A stretch of 64,000 nt of DNA from Flavobacteriales bacterium (GCA_020635435.1 JACJZU010000002.1:1-64000), one strand, 5' to 3'; positions 17,923 through 27,039 are shown, counted from the first letter of the stretch. Notes: generated from the sequence alone by a model not told the origin. Numbers and translations: made by a program.

Positions 17923-18780
17923 TTATTGGTGCAGGGTTCCGGTATTGATCACCGGACTGGCATCTTTATCCCCGCAAAGCACCACCATGAGGTTACTTAC
18001 CATGGTTGCCTTCTTCTCTTCATCCAACTCCACGATTTGCTTTTTACCAAGCAGTTCAAGGGCCATGTCCACCATGCCTACAGCACCTTCCACGATCTTC
18101 TCCCGAGCCGCAACTATAGCCACAGCCTGCTGTCTGCGCAACATGGCATTTGCAATTTCGGGAGCATAGGCCAAATATCCGATCCGTGCCTCAAGCACAT
18201 CAATGCCTGCAATATCCAGTCTTTCCCTCAATTCATCCTCCAAGGCCTCATTCACCTCGTGCAAACCGGAACGAAGCGTTACCTCCTGCTGCTCGTCGTC
18301 GAAGTTGTCGTAACTGTACAATCCCGCCATCTTGCGAACAGCCGCATCTGTTTGCACCCGCACAAAATTGGCATAATCGTCAACCTCGAAAGCCGCTTTA
18401 AAGGTGTCTTCAACCTTCCAAACGAGTATAACACTGATGAGGATCGGATTGCCGAGTTTATCGTTCACCTTCACGCGCTCGCTGTCGAAGTTCCGCGCAC
18501 GCAGCGATATCTTGTGTTTGGTGTAAAAAGGATTGGCGAAGTAGAAGCCGTTCTCCCGCACCGTTCCAATGTATTTACCAAATAGGACCAATACCTTGGA
18601 TGAATTGGGGTTTACAATGAAGAAACCGGGCATGAGCAAAAAGATAAGCACGATGGGAGCAATAGCCAGGGGCGAACGCATCGATACAATGAGAAATACA
18701 GCAATCGCGGTGCAGATAGCCGTGTAAAGCAGCCCGAGATAACCGGATCCGGGTCGGATGTTCTTTTCTTTGCTTGTCAT
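17923..18780 (-). CDS. SPFH/Band 7 (stomatin-like) membrane protein
   Basis: The 285-residue protein has two hydrophobic segments at residues ~15-55, then an SPFH domain (VNPNSSKVLVLFGKYIGTV to RERLDIAGIDVLEARIGYLAY) and a helical tail rich in Ala/Glu. Such proteins oligomerise on membranes as scaffolds; the AYAPEIANAMLRRQQA segment is the usual coiled-coil entry. It is followed at once by the Arc-like gene. Upstream (18781-19070) no gene is seen; TGATATCA palindromes and AT-rich sequence just before the ATG may hold the promoter or operator. Confidence 0.9.
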   Translation of the reverse strand: MTSKEKNIRPGSGYLGLLYTAICTAIAVFLIVSMRSPLAIAPIVLIFLLMPGFFIVNPNSSKVLVLFGKYIGTVRENGFYFANPFYTKHKISLRARNFDSERVKVNDKLGNPILISVILVWKVEDTFKAAFEVDDYANFVRVQTDAAVRKMAGLYSYDNFDDEQQEVTLRSGLHEVNEALEDELRERLDIAGIDVLEARIGYLAYAPEIANAMLRRQQAVAIVAAREKIVEGAVGMVDMALELLGKKQIVELDEEKKATMVSNLMVVLCGDKDASPVINTGTLHQ

Positions 18781-19070
18781 GATATTAAAATGATATCACA
18801 AATATATCAAATCCAAGGTTCATATCCACACGTCGGCTTCAATTTCCCATGAACAGCAAGGAATTTCGGACCAATTGGGGGAAATAGATGGTAACCGGAA
18901 TTCCTGAATAGCCTACAATTCAATTCCTGGATTGGACATTTTGGACCATCTGCATGTGCGAATGCACACATTAGGCGGTTTGGAATGAAGATTGAAGGAG
19001 AGGTGATGTAACGGGCCCATAGAAATGAAGTCCGTAAGGATTTGAATATTTGTATAATTGCACAAACATT

Positions 19071-19454
19071 ATGAAAATGAAAAACCTCTTTGTTATCGCT
19101 TTATTATTGACCATTTCCACCGCCTTTGCCGACGATGGTGTGAAACAGTATCTCGGAAAATGGAATTACACGGACTATTTGGTTTCCCTCAGTGCTGAAA
19201 AGAAAGAAAAGGTGGACATGTTCTTCAAGGATTTCTACCTGGAATTCAATGAGGATATGTCGTACTCAGGACGCGTTATGGGTAAGGATGAGACGGGTAA
19301 CTGGGAATTCGATAAAGAAACCAATACCATCACCATTACCGACAGAGAGGGCAATGCACGCAAGATCAATGTAGTTCGTTTTGAAGGGGAGGAAATGACC
19401 ATCGATCTCGGCTATGGTGAATTCGTGATGACGCGCGAGAAGAAAAAGAAATAA
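19071..19454 (+). CDS. Small secreted protein (lipocalin-like, unknown)
   Basis: The 127-residue product starts at MKMKNLFVIALLL; an upstream ATG at 19050 gives a longer frame but places extra residues before the signal peptide. The signal peptide ends AFA. The mature part (KWNYTDYLVSL ... GNWEFDKETNTITIT ... TIDLGYGEFVMTR) is beta-rich, with a GxW and repeated strands like small lipocalin-like proteins of this phylum. Function unknown. It is followed by a strong terminator. Confidence 0.75.
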   Translation: MKMKNLFVIALLLTISTAFADDGVKQYLGKWNYTDYLVSLSAEKKEKVDMFFKDFYLEFNEDMSYSGRVMGKDETGNWEFDKETNTITITDREGNARKINVVRFEGEEMTIDLGYGEFVMTREKKKK

Positions 19455-19480
19455 GCATCCCAAATTCGCGGGAATGCAAT

Positions 19481-19514
19481 AAAAAAGGGACGTCCGAAGG
19501 ATGCCCCTTTTTTT
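19481..19514. terminator. Bidirectional rho-independent terminator
   Basis: A-run, GGG/CCC-type stem with a GAA loop and seven T's: AAAAAAGGG-A-CGTCC-GAAG-GATG-CCCC-TTTTTTT. It lies between the convergent genes ending at 19454 (+) and 19540 (-), and the A-run on one side and T-run on the other suit both directions. Confidence 0.85.
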
Positions 19515-19539
19515 ATGAAGATCTATTTCAGAATGCGGA

Positions 19540-20037
19540 TCAATCGTGTTCCGAATGTTCCTCGTGCGCTTCGTTCATCCGTTCACCGGATTTACCGGCC
19601 TGGCTCATGAACCAATCGGTTAGCGTTTTTCGTTGCGCATCGCTCAATCGGGCATGGGCATGCATGAGTGTATAGCCTTTGAGTGGCATTTCGCCCTCAC
19701 CAACCAGTTCGTAAGATTCGTCCATCTTGTGGCGTTGCTTCTTCTCCGGATAACTTGCCCAAACCGAGAAGTTCATTTCTTCCCGACCTTCCTTGATGTG
19801 GTTCTGCAACATCCAACTTACCGGAGCAATGCGCGAATACCAGGGGTAATTCGTTTCATTGGAGTGGCAGTCGTAGCAAGCTTGTTCCAACAGAACTGAA
19901 ACCTCAGCAGGTACGTTCGCTACACTCCGTATATCATCATTGATCTGAACGGGGGCCGCACTTCGGTCAACCGGTATGAATTGAATCACAACAACCGCCA
20001 CCAAAAGGAATAATAGGATCTTTCTTCGTGTACTCAT
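19540..20037 (-). CDS. Heme-binding domain protein (single CxxCH)
   Basis: The 165-residue protein has an N-terminal membrane anchor or signal (residues ~6-23) and a c-type heme motif CYDCH followed by SNETNYPWYSRIAPVSW, the signature of the Haem_bd family. Conserved downstream features are W-x-L-Q-N-H-I-x-E-G-R and an MPLKGYTLMH segment that may offer the distal Met ligand. It would carry one covalent heme in the periplasm, with a redox or sensing role unknown. The His-rich C-terminal tail (EEHSEHD) could bind metal. Confidence 0.87.
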   Translation of the reverse strand: MSTRRKILLFLLVAVVVIQFIPVDRSAAPVQINDDIRSVANVPAEVSVLLEQACYDCHSNETNYPWYSRIAPVSWMLQNHIKEGREEMNFSVWASYPEKKQRHKMDESYELVGEGEMPLKGYTLMHAHARLSDAQRKTLTDWFMSQAGKSGERMNEAHEEHSEHD

Positions 20038-20048
20038 TTGTTTCCAAA

Positions 20049-20519
20049 CTACTGTTTGAACAAAGGTATTCGCTGCGTTCGATTATCGGAGAAGGAAACC
20101 TGTAAAATGTAGTATCCTCCGGCCAGATCGATTGTGGACAAGGTCCCGGATCCGGCAACAGAACGAACCAAACGGCCATCACTGCTATACAAATGCAATC
20201 GATCGGGAATGATCCCGGCCTCCGACGAAATGGTGATCACATCGCTGAACGGATTGGGGTAAGCTGAAATTGTCGTCCCCCGATCAAGATCATGCTGCAC
20301 ACCAACATTGTCTACAGTAGCTTGTGCATGGAAGCCGATGATCACTTGTGTGCCGGAAACGGACTTCAAACCGATAAAGGCCTCACCGGCAGTGCTGGCA
20401 ATTCGCATATCGCCCTTACTCAACAGTGTTCCGGCCGAGCCCACAACCTGTCGCTGCAGCATTTGAGCTTCTGCGGTCAAACTGAGAATACAAGCAAGAG
20501 TTATCAGTGCTGTTCTCAT
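20049..20519 (-). CDS. Small exported protein with T9SS type A sorting domain
   Basis: The 156-residue product has a signal peptide ending AEAQ, a short domain with QVVGSAGT ... GEAFIG (a motif common in Bacteroidota surface proteins), and a type A T9SS sorting domain (AYPNPFSD, then LAGGYYILQV). Its ATG overlaps the stop of the S74-domain gene as ATGA, so translation is coupled. It probably accompanies the upstream tail-fiber-like protein at the cell surface. Function unknown. Confidence 0.85.
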   Translation of the reverse strand: MRTALITLACILSLTAEAQMLQRQVVGSAGTLLSKGDMRIASTAGEAFIGLKSVSGTQVIIGFHAQATVDNVGVQHDLDRGTTISAYPNPFSDVITISSEAGIIPDRLHLYSSDGRLVRSVAGSGTLSTIDLAGGYYILQVSFSDNRTQRIPLFKQ

Positions 20520-22669
20520 TTCTTTTCGGTTTTCAGGTTCTGGATCTCAAGCTGCAGGGCCTCGATCATTGCCTGCTGCTCCTGAATCGCCTTGGTGAGA
20601 ACCGGGATCAGGGAAATATAATCAACCGATTTATAGGTCATCAGGTCGGGATCTCCATCCTTGTGTTTGCCAATATGCTTTTGCTCCTTCACCAGATTCG
20701 GGAAAACCGTTTCGAGTTCCTGTGCTATGAAACCATATTGAGTACCTTCAGGTAAACGCATTCCGTGTACATCGTCGCGGAACTCATAGGTTTTAGGACG
20801 AAGTGTGAGCACCGAATTCAATGCGGAACCCATGGGCTCGATCCTGGTTTTCAAAGCCTGATCGGAAGGGCCGGTCAAGGTTCCGGTGTAAGTGAGGTCC
20901 CCATCGAAATACCCGGCCACTGCCGTAGAGGCGGAATCGGCAATGGAATATAAACCGTAATTGGCGTTGCTGCTGTTGCGCACGCTTATGAACAGACCGC
21001 CCACGTTCAGCGAGCCGGTACCATTACTTTCGGAATAGACTCCGTAATTGCGGATAGAGGCATCTTCTCCCACGAATTGACCGCCATAGGAGCTCCCCGA
21101 GGCAGAGGTGGCATAACCGAACACACCAACACCTGTTGAATTCGAAACACTGCTCGAGCCGGTTGCTACTCCGATCAGACCCATGGCCAATGCGCTGGAG
21201 TTAATATTGGTCCACCCGCGAACCGCCCATGCACTGGAGCTGGAATTGGATCGGGCATAGATCTGAAAATCGGATAGGAGTGATATGCCGTTCACACTTG
21301 TTATCGAATCCCAAACATGCAATCTGCTTCCCGGACTGTTTCGGTTGATACCCACACGGTCGTTGGCACCGCTGAAAATATTGTTGCCGCTTTTGCTCCA
21401 TACCGACGATCCACCACCTCCCGCAGAATCTTTTGCAGGAGCCCATTTGGAGCCATCCCATTTCAATACATCGTTTGTTGCAGGCGCAGAACTGCTCACA
21501 TCGCGACCCTGAAGTTTATTCGAATTCCAAAGTGCAGTTCCTGTATTCGCCGAGATTATGGATGAAGCAATGCTTATTCCGGTGCCGGCGCTGTATGTTG
21601 TACTCGAAACAGAGCCCGGAACCCATTTCGATCCGTCCCACTTAAGTACATCGTTTGCCGAAGGAGAACCTGCACTGATGTCGTTGCCCTGAAGTTTATC
21701 GGCATTCCACATGGCCGTTGTATTTGTGGCAGAGATGGTTCCGGAGGCGATATTGATACCTGTTCCGGAATTATAGGATGCCCCGCCATCGGCCGCAGGT
21801 GCCCAGGAACTTCCGTCCCATTTCAATACCTCACCGTTCTGAGGTGTAGCCGAAGAAACCTGGTTTCCGTAGATCTTATTCGCATTCCACATCGCATCGG
21901 CTGCCCTTGCCGTGAATGTATTGCCGCTGAGTGAGAGTCCGCTTCCGGCATTGTAACTGTTGGAAGGCGGAGCCGTATAGGTCCATACCGAACCATTCCA
22001 GGTAACAACATCGCCATTGGCAGGTGTTGCTGAACTCAGGGTACGTCCCTGTAAACTACCGGCGTTCCAGATCGGGTCGTTATTCTTTGCAGATAGCGTC
22101 GAACCATTGATGTCGATCCCGGTTCCGGAGCTGTAATTCGCTCCGGTTTGATCCTGACCCGGCACCCAGTTCGTTCCATTGAATCGGAGAATGTCGTTGT
22201 TCTGTGCATTGGGTACATTCACATCGCTCAATTCATCCAGTTTGCGACCGGAGAGATTCTCAACCTCGGCAGCCTTGGAACTGTAAAAAGAATAGGGAAC
22301 ACTTTGCAATTGGATACTGCCCATGTTCACAAAACCTTGCCCTTTATCTACCTCTATTTTCAGGAAATGATTGGATCCACCCCAATTGATCGTTCCGAAA
22401 TTACCCGAAACCACGGATCCCTGACCCACAACCGTATTCACCAAACCCTCCTCACTGGTCGTGATGATGTGTGTTTCTTCGTATTCTTTGATCGTTCCGC
22501 TGATCCCGCTGTAGATACCCAGACGCAGCGTGACAGATTGTTGAGACAATGCTTTGCCGTCGGTATCTGTGATAACTGCCTGGTAATTAATTCCTTGTGG
22601 TGTTTGAGCATGTGCAAATGCAGTGTAAATAGCGATCGCCGCCAATAGAAAGAGTTTCTGAGGTTTCAT
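20516..22669 (-). CDS. Tail-fiber-like repeat protein with C-terminal S74 (endosialidase chaperone) domain
   Basis: A 717-residue secreted protein with a signal peptide ending AHAQ. The first ~130 residues form a compact domain (QGINYQAVITDTDGKAL). About five tandem ~45-60-residue repeats follow, with the pattern GTGI-x-I-xG-x-I-S-A ... A-x-W-N-A-x-K-L-Q-G ... D-V-L-K-W-D-G-S-x-W-x-P. After a longer beta-rich part, the C-terminus matches the intramolecular chaperone of endosialidases (peptidase S74: SDQALKTRIEPMGSALNSV ... YGFIAQELETVFPNLV). S74 domains trimerise fibers and may self-cleave. In Bacteroidota these are surface fibers rather than phage proteins. It has no T9SS domain itself, but the coupled next gene does. 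Confidence 0.88.
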   Translation of the reverse strand: MKPQKLFLLAAIAIYTAFAHAQTPQGINYQAVITDTDGKALSQQSVTLRLGIYSGISGTIKEYEETHIITTSEEGLVNTVVGQGSVVSGNFGTINWGGSNHFLKIEVDKGQGFVNMGSIQLQSVPYSFYSSKAAEVENLSGRKLDELSDVNVPNAQNNDILRFNGTNWVPGQDQTGANYSSGTGIDINGSTLSAKNNDPIWNAGSLQGRTLSSATPANGDVVTWNGSVWTYTAPPSNSYNAGSGLSLSGNTFTARAADAMWNANKIYGNQVSSATPQNGEVLKWDGSSWAPAADGGASYNSGTGINIASGTISATNTTAMWNADKLQGNDISAGSPSANDVLKWDGSKWVPGSVSSTTYSAGTGISIASSIISANTGTALWNSNKLQGRDVSSSAPATNDVLKWDGSKWAPAKDSAGGGGSSVWSKSGNNIFSGANDRVGINRNSPGSRLHVWDSITSVNGISLLSDFQIYARSNSSSSAWAVRGWTNINSSALAMGLIGVATGSSSVSNSTGVGVFGYATSASGSSYGGQFVGEDASIRNYGVYSESNGTGSLNVGGLFISVRNSSNANYGLYSIADSASTAVAGYFDGDLTYTGTLTGPSDQALKTRIEPMGSALNSVLTLRPKTYEFRDDVHGMRLPEGTQYGFIAQELETVFPNLVKEQKHIGKHKDGDPDLMTYKSVDYISLIPVLTKAIQEQQAMIEALQLEIQNLKTEKK

Positions 22670-22753
22670 TTAATCGGTTTTTTAAATTTCGTCGCAAGGT
22701 AGGATGTTGAGGGCTACATACCTTGAGTTTATTGTCAGGTTTCGGTGTAAAGC

Positions 22754-23428
22754 CTATGTAAGATGTGCCATCAGCACATCCGTCTTAACCTGCTCGAAAG
22801 GATGTGGTGTGTCTTTCAGAATGTGAAATTGCCCACCGGGAATCTGGCTGGCTGCCTGTTCACTTTCATCCCTGCTCACCATATTGTCGGAATCCCCAAG
22901 GAGCACCTTCACCGGAATGCGGATACCGGCCAATTGCCCGTCCGGCAAAGGATTGAAACCCAGGTCTTGCATCATCTCCGCTGTGTTCCGAACCACATTG
23001 GCCCAGTTGTCGACTCCGTGCCGATCAGCTAAGAAACCCGCGAACTGAGGAACCTTCTCCTGTATGCGTTCGGGGTTGAGCTTGCGCATTTCCATTTCCG
23101 CAATTTCAGGGCTCCATGCCCATTTGGTGCCTAGAGTTACCAGAGACCCCAAGAGACCCGGATTGTTGATCTCCGCGACAGCAGCCACATAGCCACCCAT
23201 GCTGTAACCGAATACATGCGGACGATGTAGACCGTTCGAACCAATGAATTCCCGAAGTTCCCGGGCAAAATGCGCTATTCTGAAATGCTCATGCAGCATG
23301 GGTTTGCCCCCATGTCCGTAGAAATCAAATGTATACACCTTATACGCTTCTGAAAACCGGGATCTGAGTTGATCGAATTGGGAAGAAGCTCCCAGCGCAC
23401 CGTGAAGTAGTATCCAGGTTTTTAACAT
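22754..23428 (-). CDS. Alpha/beta-hydrolase
   Basis: A 224-residue cytosolic protein starting MLKTWILLHGALG. The open frame extends 36 codons upstream, but this ATG begins directly at the first core strand. The triad is visible: nucleophile Ser in GYSMGG, Asp in LLGDSDNMV, His in TPHPFE, with the oxyanion HG near residue 10. It resembles small esterase/MhpC/MenH-like enzymes without a clear substrate. It sits in a minus-strand run with a GNAT protein, and the lack of a signal peptide argues for an intracellular role. Confidence 0.88.
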   Translation of the reverse strand: MLKTWILLHGALGASSQFDQLRSRFSEAYKVYTFDFYGHGGKPMLHEHFRIAHFARELREFIGSNGLHRPHVFGYSMGGYVAAVAEINNPGLLGSLVTLGTKWAWSPEIAEMEMRKLNPERIQEKVPQFAGFLADRHGVDNWANVVRNTAEMMQDLGFNPLPDGQLAGIRIPVKVLLGDSDNMVSRDESEQAASQIPGGQFHILKDTPHPFEQVKTDVLMAHLT

Positions 23429-23496
23429 AGCATATTTCGTTTGAGCGGGTGAAAATAGGCAAGGAAATCGATTCCGACTAAAGGGTGCCCCTGCTG

Positions 23497-23982
23497 CTAA
23501 TACAGGGTTTTGAATTTCCGTTTCAACTCGTAGCAAGGAAAAAGTACACCCCCAACTTTCACGTAGCCCTTTTTACCCTTGAATCCGTGTTTCTTGAAGA
23601 AAGGCATTGCCGTGGTACACACCATCGTTTCCAGATAATCCATGTTCTTCCATCTCGCCATCATTACAAGTTCATCCATCATGGCGGTGGCAATCCCCAT
23701 CCCCAGATGGTCGGGACTCACATAGAAACTGGTAATTGTTTGATTTTCGAGTGCCATGACCCCGGCTAGTGTATCGTCAAGTTTACAGAGCCACAGGTTG
23801 TCCCTCAATACATCGCGAAATACAGCTTTGGGTTGTAAAATGACGTTCAACCATTTGTCGATCTGCTCCGGACTGTGATCCAGCGCATTGATCCGGCGCA
23901 CAGAATCCTTACAGAAATCCCAATATACATGGACATATTGAATATTGGCCAATTCAATACGGCGTACGTGTGTTGTTATCAT
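23497..23982 (-). CDS. GNAT-family N-acetyltransferase
   Basis: The 161-residue product starts at MITTHVRRIEL; an ATG 15 codons upstream gives extra residues inside the previous gene. The acetyl-CoA site is visible as the V-S-P-D-H-L-G-M-G-I-A-T-A motif (the Q/R-x-x-G-x-G/A region), followed by FFKKHGFKGKKGYVKVGG typical of GNAT C-termini. It overlaps the preceding membrane-protein gene by 29 bp, suggesting coupled expression. Substrate unknown. Confidence 0.87.
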   Translation of the reverse strand: MITTHVRRIELANIQYVHVYWDFCKDSVRRINALDHSPEQIDKWLNVILQPKAVFRDVLRDNLWLCKLDDTLAGVMALENQTITSFYVSPDHLGMGIATAMMDELVMMARWKNMDYLETMVCTTAMPFFKKHGFKGKKGYVKVGGVLFPCYELKRKFKTLY

Positions 23983-24811
23983 AGTTATTGAATTCCCGGT
24001 GTAATTGATAATAGCCTTCCAATTCAAATTCCAGATCCAGCGGATATTCGGAAAGTGTGGCTAGCTCAATAAAGACCGTTTCCTCATGGAGCAGGAGCGT
24101 TAGCTTGAAACTGGCCGCAGTTGTACCTATTGGTTCCACGAGCCAATTACGCACATTTTGCCAGGGTACGAACCGTTTGTCATGTGTTACACCCAATACG
24201 TCGATCCGAAGGTATTTCATCAGATCTTCTCTATGCAGCCAGGACCAAAGAGCCATCGACCCAAAGAAGAGTATGATGACCAAACCCGCCGCGATGGAAC
24301 CAAACAGGACGGTGCAACCCACGATGACCATCAGCGTGTCGCGAAATATGTTTTGCGGGCCAACCTTTAATTCATAGTAATCCCCAAATTGGCGAATATG
24401 CACCGGGCCGATGCGTTCGATCTTGGCCTGTACCTCGTCCTCCATATGCTGTACCCTTTTTCGAAAGCCCCATAGTTTCCATTCCAGCCAATACATGAAA
24501 TGACCTTTTGGCCAGATTATCTTGTTCGCCAGTGCCTTGGTTTGCAGTTTGTTGGGGTTGTCGACCAAAGGGAAAGCCCATAATCGCCAAAGAGGCGCCG
24601 CGAAGCTGTAATAGATCAGGGCAAAGGAAAACGTGGCGAACAGGCTCCAGAGCACTGCAGGACCCGCCTCGTCGTGCAACATAAGCTTGAAGTAGGCCGC
24701 AGCTCCAAATCCACATCCAATCACCAATAAAGGCAACCATTGGAGGTGGAAGATCCCGAGACGCATACCATCCCGAACGGAAATTCGCCGATTTATTACG
24801 ACGGAACTCAT
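23954..24811 (-). CDS. Membrane protein of unknown function
   Basis: The 285-residue product has two hydrophobic hairpins: residues ~22-75 (two helices) and ~160-195 (two helices), separated by a charged segment with WKLWGFRKRVQHMEDEVQAKIERIG. A C-terminal soluble domain of about 85 residues follows, beta-rich at first. I do not recognise a family. It starts 12 bp after the DoxX stop on the same strand and overlaps the GNAT gene, so it is probably co-transcribed with both. Confidence 0.7.
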   Translation of the reverse strand: MSSVVINRRISVRDGMRLGIFHLQWLPLLVIGCGFGAAAYFKLMLHDEAGPAVLWSLFATFSFALIYYSFAAPLWRLWAFPLVDNPNKLQTKALANKIIWPKGHFMYWLEWKLWGFRKRVQHMEDEVQAKIERIGPVHIRQFGDYYELKVGPQNIFRDTLMVIVGCTVLFGSIAAGLVIILFFGSMALWSWLHREDLMKYLRIDVLGVTHDKRFVPWQNVRNWLVEPIGTTAASFKLTLLLHEETVFIELATLSEYPLDLEFELEGYYQLHREFNNYDNNTRTPY

Positions 24812-24822
24812 GGCTTTATCTG

Positions 24823-25230
24823 TTACATCTTGCGCTTATATAGCAATGCATCTAGGGAGAATTTACCCGGGCCTATGAGAAATAGGACCATATAGCCTAC
24901 AAAGAACAGTAGGGCGAATTCTTTTTTCGACCAGGGATCATCGGCATGCACGATAAACGCCGCCACCAACATGGTGAGCATTGGGGCTATGCTCGCCCAT
25001 CGCGTGAAAATACCGACCACGATCAATAGCGCACAGATCAGTTCACTGAAGATGCTGAGGTAGAGCGTGAATTCCTCACCCAGCCCGATGGGGTCGGCGA
25101 AATGGATTTCACCTCCGGCTAGGGCTTTTTGCAGTTTGGAAATACCATGCGGGATCATCAAACCTCCAAAACCCAGCCTGGCGATCAGTTTAGCGCGATC
25201 TTCAAATAACAGTTGTCGATTCTGATTCAT
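24823..25230 (-). CDS. DoxX-family membrane protein
   Basis: A 135-residue four-helix membrane protein with the DoxX signature: an early GLGGLMIPHG..KL motif (here GFGGLMIPHGISKLQKALAG), LSIFSELICALLIVVGIFTRWA, then a final helix near FFVGYMVLFLIGPGKFSLD. DoxX proteins act with thiol/redox partners in some bacteria, but in most Bacteroidota the partner is unknown. It lies 22 bp downstream of the ArsC-like pseudoenzyme gene on the same strand. Confidence 0.9.
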   Translation of the reverse strand: MNQNRQLLFEDRAKLIARLGFGGLMIPHGISKLQKALAGGEIHFADPIGLGEEFTLYLSIFSELICALLIVVGIFTRWASIAPMLTMLVAAFIVHADDPWSKKEFALLFFVGYMVLFLIGPGKFSLDALLYKRKM

Positions 25231-25252
25231 AACTGCAATATAAAAGTTGAAT

Positions 25253-26524
25253 CTATTTGAAGATCGATGGCGGGTCGGCAGGAGGGATGTATTTTCGGCT
25301 CATTCGCTTGTCGTGAATGCGGTGCAGCAACCGGTCGAACCAACTCAACTCGTTCAAATTGAAGATCATCGGATCCTTCATTTCAATGGCGCGGATGCAC
25401 AAGGCGGCTTCAAATCTCGTCTTACTCGATTTGTCCACGAGTCTTGCCCTGATCTGAGGCAATCGAGCGGGATTCTGTCCCAATGCCAGCATCTCAAAAC
25501 CAAAGGTGCGCAGATCGACATTTTTATCCGCAATGGCCTGCATGGCCAATTCCTCCTTGTCCTGATCATACTGCATCGGCAAGATGAAACTCAGCAAGCG
25601 GTAACGGCCCCGATTGGTATTGAACTGACTGTAAAGCTGATTGAAATACAGGGTCCAGTTGATGGGCAGCGTCTTCAGGTTATTCCACAACTCAGCTTCT
25701 TCAGCGAGTGTGGCCGTATCGAGCATGCGGATCATTTTCGCGATCTCCTTGTCCAGCATCCAACGATTCTGGTCACTCAATATCCGCCTGGGTTCCCTTT
25801 CCTGTAACCGGAAGAATAGATAGGCCAGATCGGTCCCTATTTTCATGAAATAGTCTATCAGCTCCTCCAGTTCCTGATGGTCGAATCGTGGTTCGGGCAG
25901 TTTTGGGAAGGGCAATTCGTGTATGCGCAGGCCGTTGAGTTGCTCCACTTCTCCGCGAACTTCCGGAGATAGGAGCACAGCTATGGTCTGCGTTCTGGGG
26001 AATCCCATCCGACGAACGCTCTTGCTCAATAATTGCTCCGAATTCCGGGCATGATCCAGAATGAGGTTGAGGGAATTCTGCCCTTCGATCAGAGCCTGCT
26101 CGATCAGGTCCGTGTCAGTTGCCCCTTCATCACCGGCCGATTCCCTGAAAAGGTGCTCTGTAGGCATCAGAAGTGGTATGCCCAGGCTGTTGCACACCGG
26201 CAAGATCTGAGGACTGATCTCCGTTGGATTCGTGCCTCCCGAACGCACATGCAACATTTTGAAACTGTGAAATCGCTGCAAGAGCACTCCCCATATCTGT
26301 GCGAACTGGGTGCGAAGGGCATTTTGTTCAGAGATGAATGCCAAACAAACCGGTTTATTGCTTTTGATAACCCTCAGCAGATCTTCCAGAATGGCATCAA
26401 GCACTTCCTTTCGCGAATCGGGGATCTCGGGAATGCCGAGCTGCACCTTGCGGATCAACTCGCTGTAGTGACGGGTTAGTGCATCCCGCTTATCGAAGGT
26501 ATTTCTCTTGATCTCACGACGCAT
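25253..26524 (-). CDS. ArsC/LMW-phosphatase-like protein lacking the catalytic cysteine, fused to a helical domain
   Basis: 423 residues. Residues ~55-240 follow the low-molecular-weight phosphatase / thioredoxin-linked arsenate reductase plan: P-loop strand, then SEQNALRT where active enzymes have C-T-x-N-x-x-R-S; RSGGTNPTEISPQ matching the SAGTEP..NP motif; and RIHELPFPKLPEP near the end of the domain, where the enzymes have H-W..F-x-D-P. The catalytic Cys is Ser65 here. Residues ~245-423 are all-helical and HEAT-like. The neighbour at 26557 is an ArsR-type regulator. I infer a former ars locus whose enzyme became a binding or sensing protein; arsenate reduction is unlikely. Confidence 0.6.
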   Translation of the reverse strand: MRREIKRNTFDKRDALTRHYSELIRKVQLGIPEIPDSRKEVLDAILEDLLRVIKSNKPVCLAFISEQNALRTQFAQIWGVLLQRFHSFKMLHVRSGGTNPTEISPQILPVCNSLGIPLLMPTEHLFRESAGDEGATDTDLIEQALIEGQNSLNLILDHARNSEQLLSKSVRRMGFPRTQTIAVLLSPEVRGEVEQLNGLRIHELPFPKLPEPRFDHQELEELIDYFMKIGTDLAYLFFRLQEREPRRILSDQNRWMLDKEIAKMIRMLDTATLAEEAELWNNLKTLPINWTLYFNQLYSQFNTNRGRYRLLSFILPMQYDQDKEELAMQAIADKNVDLRTFGFEMLALGQNPARLPQIRARLVDKSSKTRFEAALCIRAIEMKDPMIFNLNELSWFDRLLHRIHDKRMSRKYIPPADPPSIFK

Positions 26525-26556
26525 GCTTCGATTCTACTTCGTTCATCAAATGTACA

Positions 26557-26895
26557 TCAATCCTGCTCCTGTTGATCCGTCCGGCGCGATCCGTAATTCA
26601 GGAAATCGGAAAGGATCTTGCGGCAATAGGCCCATTTCTCCTGATTCAATGTGTAGATACCATCGGCCGAGTTGCCCGAAAGCAGCAGAAATTCACCGTT
26701 CAACAACTCCTCCAAATGCTCTTGCATCAGGTTCGCATTTAAACGATTTATCTTTACAAACAGCTCCTTGGTACCATGCTCATGATCCAGTAAATAACGG
26801 ATCACCCGGAGCCTCGCCGGATGAGATAAAAGATCAGTCAGCACCGCCACATTGAAATCTACCCATTGGTAATTCGAATTCCGAAATCGTATCAT
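26557..26895 (-). CDS. ArsR-type winged-helix regulator
   Basis: The 112-residue product has a winged helix-turn-helix (LTDLLSHPARLRVIRYLLDHE, recognition helix near MQEHLEELLNGEFL) as in ArsR/SmtB proteins, with a C-terminal helix. Metal ligands are not obvious: the usual C-x-C in helix 3 is absent, so it may sense something other than metal or none. It is first in the minus-strand run through the ArsC-like protein, DoxX and beyond. No operator was identified. Confidence 0.75.
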   Translation of the reverse strand: MIRFRNSNYQWVDFNVAVLTDLLSHPARLRVIRYLLDHEHGTKELFVKINRLNANLMQEHLEELLNGEFLLLSGNSADGIYTLNQEKWAYCRKILSDFLNYGSRRTDQQEQD

Positions 26896-27039
26896 AGCTC
26901 AAATTCAAATACTTTTTCAAGTCTAAATACTGTAGATCAAGAGTATAAACGTTGGGAGAAGAATTCACTACGTTTATCAATTTCATGCCCCCGATTATAA
27001 ATCAACACGGTTAATACCCATGCTTTTGAGAATAGATCA

